A stretch of DNA of 5,095 nt from Candidatus Woesearchaeota archaeon (GTDB lineage Archaea > Nanobdellota > Nanobdellia > Woesearchaeales > SM23-78): the NCBI GenBank assembly GCA_011372335.1, contig DRSY01000129.1, positions 1 to 5,095 of the forward strand, written 5' to 3'. Shown in pieces: positions 1 through 4,368 of this stretch (within the stretch, counting starts at the first letter, position 1; every line of letters starts with the position of its first letter). The translations under genes were made by a program, and so were the position numbers. A model generated the notes under the pieces. It did not search any database. It was not told where the DNA came from and saw only the letters and a list, made by a program, of their open reading frames with translations.

Positions 1-59
1 AAGTAGAGCCATCCAGGTTCCTTTTTGACTCCCACCTTTGCAACCATTTTTTTTGCCAT
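1..59 (-). CDS. N-terminal fragment of a small basic hypothetical protein (cut by window edge)
   Basis: Nineteen codons are visible, reading MAKKMVAKVGVKKEPGWLY, and the frame is still open at base 1. The ATG at 59-57 is preceded by GGGGGTGACC (73-64), a close match to the archaeal Shine-Dalgarno consensus, with 4 nt between it and the ATG, so the start is well supported. The N-terminus is lysine-rich with no signal peptide or membrane segment. It resembles, from memory only, very short uncharacterised DPANN proteins with a 'KxGVKxExGxLYF' opening; this is a weak resemblance and no function is claimed. It is separated by 142 bp from the upstream S2P-like gene and appears to have its own promoter, so it is probably an independent transcription unit. 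Confidence 0.6.
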   Translation of the reverse strand, partial: MAKKMVAKVGVKKEPGWLY

Positions 60-63
60 AGAA

Positions 64-73
64 GGTCACCCCC
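64..73 (-). promoter_or_regulatory. Shine-Dalgarno site for the gene at 59-1
   Basis: On the minus strand this reads GGGGGTGACC, matching 8 of 10 bases of the archaeal consensus GGAGGTGATC(C), and ends 4 nt before the ATG. It is the main evidence that a 19-codon stub at the window edge is a real gene start. Confidence 0.6.
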
Positions 74-97
74 TTAACTTTTTTTAGGTTTTATTTG

Positions 98-107
98 GTT
101 ATAGAAG
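98..107 (-). promoter_or_regulatory. Candidate TATA box for the gene at 59-1
   Basis: The minus strand reads CTTCTATAAC. An archaeal start about 25 nt downstream would fall near base 77, giving a leader of about 18 nt that just includes the Shine-Dalgarno site at 73-64. This geometry is sensible, but the box departs from the TTTATATA consensus and the spacer is AT-rich throughout. A second candidate, TTTTTAAATG at 162-153, would give a leader of about 70 nt. No clear terminator for the upstream operon is visible in 201-108, apart from a T5 tract at 162-158. Confidence 0.3.
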
Positions 108-201
108 CGAATGATGCGTCTATTCTTAAATCTTTTGGTTTTCCCGACGAAACATTTAAAAAGCCATTAAGAAACAGCTTTGTTTTAAGAAACTATTCTT
201 C

Positions 202-963
202 TTATTCTTCTTTTTCAAATTTTAAGTAGTATATGATCGTCATTATTATACCTATTAATAAAGCGAGAATGTAGGAGAATAATTGGAAGAATAGTATAAG
301 AAGAGCAAACACAAGAAAAGTTACGAATACAAGTACGTATACCCACCTGGAAGCTATGAACAAGTAGAGTCCTGTTGTTCCTCCTCTAAACTGCCTTATC
401 TTCTCAAAAGTCGGAAGGGGTAGTAAAGAGAACACCGCAGTCAACAAGTTAATTATTATAATTGCGCGTATTAAATAATTCTCCGTCGCTATATAAATAG
501 GTGTGAGCAATCCTACTAACAAGATGTTTGATAAGGGGCCTGCAAAAGCAATGTAGCCAATATCTTTGTGTTTGGCTCCCCCTCTAAAAACACCTGTTCT
601 AAGTTTTTCAATAGGCTCATGCCATAAAGACCCTGTGAAGAAAAGAGGGATGTAGCCATAAGTGAATAAGGATACAATGATACTTATTAACAAGCCATTT
701 AGCCAATACTTATACTTGGAGGAGTAGCCCATTGCTAAAGCCATGAGTTTCTGAGCAGAAAAATGAATAAAAAAAGATATGATTACAAACAAGCCTATCA
801 CAAAGAAGTTAGTGATATAATTCGTGAAAATATCAAGATAATAGCCTGCGAATTTACCAAATGTCAAAACAAAGGTGGCAACCAGGCTTGTTATGAAGAG
901 CGCTCTTAGTTCTCTGCTTGAAAACCGGAAGTGTTTTTCAATTCGCGTAGCAAATTCGTGCAT
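202..963 (-). CDS. S2P-like (M50-family) membrane protein with degenerate protease motifs
   Basis: A 253-residue polytopic membrane protein, with about six hydrophobic segments near residues 20-40, 50-67, 88-110, 136-160, 163-183 and 207-247 (probably two spans). The fold is recognisable as a site-2 protease (peptidase M50): the family pattern AGPLSN is present at 141-146, and a LLPLP segment stands at 180-184 where active enzymes have NxLPxPxLDG. The zinc motif HExxH is replaced by HFSAQ (67-71): only the first histidine remains, the catalytic glutamate is Phe and the second histidine is Gln. The LDG aspartate motif is FEK (186-188). I infer a non-proteolytic homologue, analogous to inactive rhomboid or S2P relatives, perhaps a membrane chaperone or regulator. 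The ATG at 963 lies 12 nt after the TraB stop and lacks a clear Shine-Dalgarno site, so translation may be coupled. The fold assignment is fairly secure; the function is unknown. Confidence 0.8.
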   Translation of the reverse strand: MHEFATRIEKHFRFSSRELRALFITSLVATFVLTFGKFAGYYLDIFTNYITNFFVIGLFVIISFFIHFSAQKLMALAMGYSSKYKYWLNGLLISIIVSLFTYGYIPLFFTGSLWHEPIEKLRTGVFRGGAKHKDIGYIAFAGPLSNILLVGLLTPIYIATENYLIRAIIIINLLTAVFSLLPLPTFEKIRQFRGGTTGLYLFIASRWVYVLVFVTFLVFALLILFFQLFSYILALLIGIIMTIIYYLKFEKEE

Positions 964-975
964 GATAATAGGGTA

Positions 976-1683
976 TCAGTTTTCTCTCTTTATATAGGTT
1001 TCTTTTAATACTGTTTGTGTTTTGCCGGTCTTCATCAAATCCAATACGCCTTCTTCATGACCTGCTCCTACTACAACCAATATGTTCTGATCAGGATAAT
1101 TCTCCATAAGCGTTCTTAGTTTTAACACCATTACCTTGTTCCTCTCATCAACAAGGACTTTGTAAATCCCGGGATATCTTTTTTTTAACATGTTAAGAGC
1201 TTTTTTCACTAAGTCTTTTTTAGGCACTTCTGTAAGGTTTATTCTCATTTTTTTAGAGAAAGGAAGAGAAAAGATATCAACTAGGAAATTAAATTTTTCC
1301 TTCCAACCAATCGCCTTAGAAAGCCGGGCGAGGGTTACTCTTATATCCCTGTCAATAAGAGCGATTCTTTTCTTATGAGTTCTCGCTAGCTCAACAGCTC
1401 TGAGCATATCACTCCCGGGTTTTATACCTGCAATGCTGCCAAGCTTCTGCTGAATTATACTACCTAAAAGAGCGAACAAGTAACCTTTTAGTCCCAGACG
1501 TCGGATTAAAAGAGGTGTGTAATTCGGTTTTTTATTATTAAGCAGGGCGTGTAACCTGTTATGGTCAAGCTCAACCGCGACAATATAAGGGTTTTGTTTT
1601 CTAAAAACCTCTTCAACTTCTTTAAGAGAACTCTTCGCTATATGGGATGTGCCTATAATAACAAGGTTTTTGTATTTTAACAT
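976..1683 (-). CDS. TraB-family protein, soluble domain only
   Basis: A 235-residue member of the TraB/PrgY (TIKI-like) superfamily. Numbered from the ATG at 1683, the family signatures appear in order: GTSH (11-14), VAVELDHNR (35-43, with Glu38 and Arg43), KPGSDM (88-93; archaeal TraB usually has Glu where this has Asp92), DRD (111-113), DER (179-181) and GAGHEEG (206-212, His209). The GxxH, Glu and GxGH positions form the presumed metal or active centre of the superfamily, some members of which act on peptides; the archaeal role is unknown. Archaeal TraB proteins are often about 390 residues with a C-terminal multi-span membrane domain, which is absent here because the protein ends just after the soluble domain. 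A TTG at 1689 would add two residues. I prefer the ATG, although neither start has a Shine-Dalgarno site. The gene begins 9 nt after the ferredoxin-like gene, so coupling is likely. Confidence 0.85.
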   Translation of the reverse strand: MLKYKNLVIIGTSHIAKSSLKEVEEVFRKQNPYIVAVELDHNRLHALLNNKKPNYTPLLIRRLGLKGYLFALLGSIIQQKLGSIAGIKPGSDMLRAVELARTHKKRIALIDRDIRVTLARLSKAIGWKEKFNFLVDIFSLPFSKKMRINLTEVPKKDLVKKALNMLKKRYPGIYKVLVDERNKVMVLKLRTLMENYPDQNILVVVGAGHEEGVLDLMKTGKTQTVLKETYIKREN

Positions 1684-1692
1684 GTTCAAGGA

Positions 1693-2043
1693 CTAGGTAT
1701 AATACTGTTTTATCTTCCTACCTTTTTTTATCTCGCCAAAAGGATTGCCGTAATGTTTAATATTCTCTCTCATAATTTTATTGGCTGGTGTTTCAAAACC
1801 TTTCTTAGTCATTTCCGCTCTTATACTTAGGTGTTCGATGTTAATTCTTGCTGGGCACGACTGAACACAAGCAGTGCATTGAGTGCAGAGAAAGAAAACT
1901 TCTTTATACTCTTGTTTCTTAGTTAAAAAAGCTTTGAATCGCGGCCCTGCGGATTCTTTTTGTAAGACCTTGTAGACAGGGCAAGTGAGATTGCACACTC
2001 CGCAGAGGTTGCAATTTCCCGCGTCTTTGTTTTTCACAACCAT
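1693..2043 (-). CDS. Two-cluster [4Fe-4S] ferredoxin-like protein (HdrC / GlcF N-terminal type)
   Basis: A 116-residue soluble protein with two complete CxxCxxCxxxCP motifs: Cys11, 14, 17, 21 and Cys53, 56, 59, 63. Each cysteine set should hold cubane [4Fe-4S] clusters, as in the N-terminal domain of GlcF, GlpC and HdrD or the separate HdrC subunit. The 31-residue spacing between the motifs and the helical tail, including NPFG at 100-103, fit that class better than free bacterial ferredoxins. I infer that it wires electrons between the FAD protein and the CCG protein encoded just upstream. The ATG at 2043 has GAGG at 2055-2052, 8 nt ahead, and the gene starts 23 nt after the FAD gene. All eight ligands are intact. 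The electron acceptor cannot be read from the sequence. Confidence 0.88.
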   Translation of the reverse strand: MVVKNKDAGNCNLCGVCNLTCPVYKVLQKESAGPRFKAFLTKKQEYKEVFFLCTQCTACVQSCPARINIEHLSIRAEMTKKGFETPANKIMRENIKHYGNPFGEIKKGRKIKQYYT

Positions 2044-2066
2044 TCTTCTTTCCTCAGCAAGGTCTT

Positions 2067-3239
2067 TTACCTGTAACTTATAGCTTTGTTTGGGTTTAAT
2101 ATGTTGTTATAATCATATTCTTCTTTCAGCTTCATTAATTCTTTTTTTTGGGAGGGGGAGATAAAATCTTTATTCATCGAACCAAAGCCAAAGCCAATCC
2201 CTAAACACCCATTAATTCTTTTAATAAAGGACTTGAACGTTTTGATTAAGTCTTTGTCTTCTTTTAAAAAATAAGCATAGAACAAACCTATACTGATATG
2301 GCCGTGCAGCCCAACCTTGTTCTTCTCACACCATTCAATCAGGTCATAGCTTTTCTCTAAGCTCACATAAGGGTCTTGTAAGTAGTAATAACCTTTTCTT
2401 CTAAGCAGAGAATGGACGGAATCAAGAAGTTCACAAAGTCTTCTTACTTCAAGAAGGTTTCTTTTCTTTCCTTTCAGAGTAGTATAAGCAACGAGTAGGA
2501 CGTAGTTGTTGCCAAAACCAAGCGCTTGACTTGTTTTCTTATCAAGAAATTCAAGGAAATAAACTTCGATATCTTTTTTTAAGACTCTGACTTTTCCTAA
2601 TAGTTCTGAGAGCTCTGTGAATTTGAAGATATCAATAGAAAGCAGAGGGGGTTCTGTAATTCTGAGCTTTGCTCTTGTAATAACCCCTGAGAGGCCTTCC
2701 TTTCCAAGCACAGCTTCTTTTTTCTTTGTATAATAATGTTTCGCTGTTCCGTCAATGAATTCTATTTCCTCAAGCCAGGAGTGGATGCTTCCGAAAAACC
2801 GGCTTTCCTTAGTAGGTGTGTCCAGGGCTATCATCCCACCAATTGTTGTGGTGGGGTTAAGAGGGGTGAATGGGAAGGTCATTTTAAATTTACTGAGCAC
2901 ATCGTTAAGCTCTTTTATTTTAATCCCGGCTTCTACTTCCACAATCTTGTTTTTTAAATCAAGTCTTATTATTTTGTTCATTCTTTCAGATGATAGAATA
3001 AGCATGTTTTCCCCAATACAACCATCTGCAAGGCTGGTGCCGGAGCCTCTAATAATTATGGGTGTGTGGGTTTGATTAGCGTAGAGGATGACTCTTCTTA
3101 CTTGGTCTGTGGTTCCAGGCCAAACAACAAGTTTGGGTTCTAGTTGGGTTTCAGAGCTACAATAACTATACGCTTCTAAATCAAGAGGATTATCAGAGAC
3201 ATTACTGGGTCCAACAATATTTGAAAGTTTTTTCTTCAT
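2067..3239 (-). CDS. FAD-linked oxidoreductase, GlcD/D-lactate dehydrogenase type, with altered metal site
   Basis: A 390-residue protein of the GlcD, D-lactate dehydrogenase and D-2-hydroxyglutarate dehydrogenase family. The N-terminal FAD-binding domain (about 5-195) contains RGSGTSLADG (64-73), the pyrophosphate loop, EVEAGI (101-106), TIGGMIAL (132-139) and GKEGLSGVITRAKLRI (179-194). The C-terminal domain (about 200-388) retains EFLD (230-233) and ends with the family's ILNPNK (380-385). Two C-terminal catalytic motifs are changed: GHxGDGNLH is GHISIGLFY (313-321), and GEHGIG is GFGFGS (349-354), so only His314 of the usual histidine and acidic metal ligands is left. At 390 residues it is shorter than the usual 450-500, with the loss in the C-terminal domain. 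The ATG at 3239 has AAGGA (3250-3246), 6 nt ahead. It lies between two iron-sulphur protein genes, its presumed partners. The fold is secure, but the substrate is unknown. Confidence 0.85.
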   Translation of the reverse strand: MKKKLSNIVGPSNVSDNPLDLEAYSYCSSETQLEPKLVVWPGTTDQVRRVILYANQTHTPIIIRGSGTSLADGCIGENMLILSSERMNKIIRLDLKNKIVEVEAGIKIKELNDVLSKFKMTFPFTPLNPTTTIGGMIALDTPTKESRFFGSIHSWLEEIEFIDGTAKHYYTKKKEAVLGKEGLSGVITRAKLRITEPPLLSIDIFKFTELSELLGKVRVLKKDIEVYFLEFLDKKTSQALGFGNNYVLLVAYTTLKGKKRNLLEVRRLCELLDSVHSLLRRKGYYYLQDPYVSLEKSYDLIEWCEKNKVGLHGHISIGLFYAYFLKEDKDLIKTFKSFIKRINGCLGIGFGFGSMNKDFISPSQKKELMKLKEEYDYNNILNPNKAISYR

Positions 3240-3266
3240 CTTTATTCCTTTTTATTTTGGTGTTTC

Positions 3267-3974
3267 CTAGCTCTCTATAAGCGTCTCGCTTATCTCAACA
3301 ATCTTTTTCTTGTTATTAGCATTCTCTTTAAGATGAGCATAACAATAAGGACATGACACCACTATTTTATTAGTTCCTAATTGTTTAAGCCTTTCTCTTG
3401 CTATTTTATTAGCTATGCGAGGGCCGTTCTGCTTAACTCCTCCTCCTGCGCCACAACAAAAGGTTTCTTTCTTAGTCCTGAACGGCTCTACGAGTCTGAA
3501 ACCGATTTGCTTAAGAATTGCTCGTGGTTCTTTGATAATACTATTCTTTATTGCAAGAACGCAGGGGTCGTGGTAAGTGATTTCTTCGTCGTGCTCTGTG
3601 ACGAGTTTATACTTATTTTTTTCGAGGATTTGTGTTATATGTTCAACTCTTATTCCATAATGTTTTTTAAAAACATCATAGCAATGAGGGCAGTTAGTTA
3701 TTATTTTATTAATCCTGTGTTTCCTTAGGATTTTAAGATTTTTATTTTTAATATCTTCAAAGTCATTTTGATAACCAGCGTTTAGTAAAGGAGAACCGCA
3801 ACAATTAAGTTCGTTTATAGTCTTGAAGTTTATTCCTAAGTCTGATAATAATGATTTGTAGTTGTTAAAGAAAGAGGATAAATAGTATTTAGTCATACAC
3901 CCTGGATAATACAGGGTTTTTTCTTTTTTTAACTTTGAAAAAAGGTTTTTTATTTTGATTAAAAAGCTTGTCAA
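3267..3974 (-). CDS. Two-CCG-domain iron-sulphur protein (HdrB / LutA / GlcF C-terminal type)
   Basis: A 235-residue protein with two cysteine-rich CCG domains (the family often annotated as heterodisulfide reductase-related or DUF224). Domain 1 has Cys26-X31-Cys58Cys59-X35-Cys95-X2-Cys98, and domain 2 has Cys138-X34-Cys173Cys174-X33-Cys208-X2-Cys211. Both ligand sets are complete, so each could hold a non-cubane [4Fe-4S] cluster as in HdrB. Residues 1-19 form a basic, amphipathic lead-in without a signal peptide, possibly contacting membrane or a partner. The start is TTG, decided by GGGTGATCC (3987-3979), a near-perfect ribosome site 4 nt ahead; no in-frame ATG precedes the first domain. 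The gene is the first of the apparent operon, 27 nt before the FAD gene. In length it resembles LutA/LldE, but the neighbours argue for the C-terminal half of a split GlcF or HdrD-like complex. Confidence 0.88.
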   Translation of the reverse strand: MTSFLIKIKNLFSKLKKEKTLYYPGCMTKYYLSSFFNNYKSLLSDLGINFKTINELNCCGSPLLNAGYQNDFEDIKNKNLKILRKHRINKIITNCPHCYDVFKKHYGIRVEHITQILEKNKYKLVTEHDEEITYHDPCVLAIKNSIIKEPRAILKQIGFRLVEPFRTKKETFCCGAGGGVKQNGPRIANKIARERLKQLGTNKIVVSCPYCYAHLKENANNKKKIVEISETLIES

Positions 3975-3978
3975 ATTA

Positions 3979-3987
3979 GGATCACCC
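3979..3987 (-). promoter_or_regulatory. Strong Shine-Dalgarno site fixing a TTG start
   Basis: The minus strand reads GGGTGATCC, containing eight consecutive bases (GGTGATCC) of the archaeal anti-16S consensus, and ends 4 nt before the TTG at 3974. It is the strongest ribosome site in the window and offsets the weak start codon of the operon's first gene. Confidence 0.7.
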
Positions 3988-4045
3988 AGCCCTTTTATTT
4001 TAGCACAACTTCATTATGGAGTATAAAGACTTAATACACGCCCTT

Positions 4046-4070
4046 AATATATATAATTATCTAATATAAA
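4046..4070 (-). promoter_or_regulatory. Candidate TATA boxes of the redox operon
   Basis: Two boxes lie close together on the minus strand: TTTATATT at 4070-4063, one base from the TTTATATA consensus, and TTATATATATT at 4057-4047. Starts about 25 nt downstream would fall near 4040 or 4026, giving leaders of roughly 50-65 nt before the TTG at 3974. The region is AT-rich, so chance matches are expected and the choice between the boxes is uncertain. Confidence 0.4.
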
Positions 4071-4091
4071 CCAACAGGATCTTCTGAACCG

Positions 4092-4101
4092 TGTTCGAAC
4101 A
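4092..4101. promoter_or_regulatory. Perfect 10-bp palindrome TGTTCGAACA, possible operator
   Basis: The palindrome sits in a GC-richer island within AT-rich DNA, about 25-45 bp upstream (in the minus-strand direction) of the candidate TATA boxes at 4070-4046. That placement suits an activator or repressor site for the redox operon. Flanking bases can also form a small imperfect hairpin (CC-GTGT / ACAC-TC-GG, 4089-4110). It does not match the TrmB operator sequences I know, so the binding factor is unknown. Confidence 0.3.
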
Positions 4102-4214
4102 GACACTCGGCCTGATGATTATAATAAAAATAATAAAAGTTATTTATGAAAAGGTTCCTTAGGGGTGTAACTAGAAATAAAGCAGTGTTTTAATAAGTAT
4201 TGTTTTTAGATTAG

Positions 4215-4222
4215 TATATAAA
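4215..4222 (-). promoter_or_regulatory. Consensus TTTATATA box (orientation ambiguous)
   Basis: The minus strand carries an exact TTTATATA. If used toward the redox operon it would start near 4193 and give a leader of about 220 nt containing the palindromic island. The plus strand reads TATATAAAT over the same bases, which could equally drive transcription through the hairpin at 4257-4294. Sequence alone cannot choose between the two directions. Confidence 0.3.
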
Positions 4223-4250
4223 TGTAAATAAGTTGTGTGTGTTGTGTATT

Positions 4251-4294
4251 AAAAAACCCTGGAAGACCTCGAGAAAAAAAGAGGCCTTCCTGGG
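4251..4294 (-). terminator. Hairpin plus T6 tract, probable terminator of the TrmB-type gene
   Basis: On the minus strand, 4294-4281 pairs with 4270-4257 to form a 14-position stem with 12 Watson-Crick pairs, one G-U pair and one A-A mismatch, closed by a 10-nt U-rich loop. Six T (4256-4251) follow directly at the base of the stem. The regulator's stop codon is about 75 nt upstream of the stem, so the element is correctly placed to end its transcript. Archaeal termination usually needs only T-tracts; a stem-loop with a T-tract is the bacterial layout, so the T5, T7 and T6 tracts here may be the active part. On the plus strand the same stem has one more mismatch (A-C), which favours the minus strand. 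Confidence 0.55.
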
Positions 4295-4368
4295 AAAAAG
4301 AGGTGAGTGAATAGGAGTTTGGGTTGAAATGTGTTTTTATTCTGTGTTTGTTTTTTTAGTTTTGTACT

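Larger units (their letters stand above)
3975..4368. other. Gene-free regulatory region between the TrmB-type gene and the redox operon
   Basis: This 394-bp stretch has no credible reading frame: the only minus-strand ATG opens four codons, and plus-strand ATGs at 4146 and 4329 open 15 and 23 codons without supporting context. From the regulator side it contains an A/C-rich tail (4368-4301), a strong hairpin with a following T6 tract (4294-4251), a perfect TTTATATA on the minus strand (4222-4215), an AT-rich stretch, a GC-richer island with a palindrome (about 4082-4115), further TATA-like boxes (4070-4046) and the ribosome site of the next gene. I infer that it combines the terminator of the upstream gene with the promoter and control region of the downstream operon. 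Confidence 0.6.

Noticed and set aside
1190..1378. Plus-strand open frame inside the TraB gene
   Set aside because: It is antisense to conserved TraB motifs and encodes no recognisable protein.
2736..3075. Plus-strand open frames inside the FAD oxidoreductase gene
   Set aside because: They are antisense to a strongly recognised coding region and show no family motifs; they are chance frames.
3381..3728. Plus-strand open frame inside the CCG-domain gene
   Set aside because: It is antisense to two complete cysteine motifs and has no supporting start context.
4089..4110. tRNA T-arm (TTCGAAC) suggesting a tRNA gene or fragment
   Set aside because: Neither strand gives a 5-bp T-stem around the loop, position 61 is not C, and there is no D-arm, anticodon arm or acceptor stem at the right distance.
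4084..4118. CTGA and TGATGA resembling C/D box sRNA elements
   Set aside because: The order and spacing are wrong for box C then box D, and no flanking terminal stem is present.
4146..4193. Plus-strand 15-codon frame
   Set aside because: There is no ribosome site, no conserved-looking peptide and no neighbouring gene on that strand.
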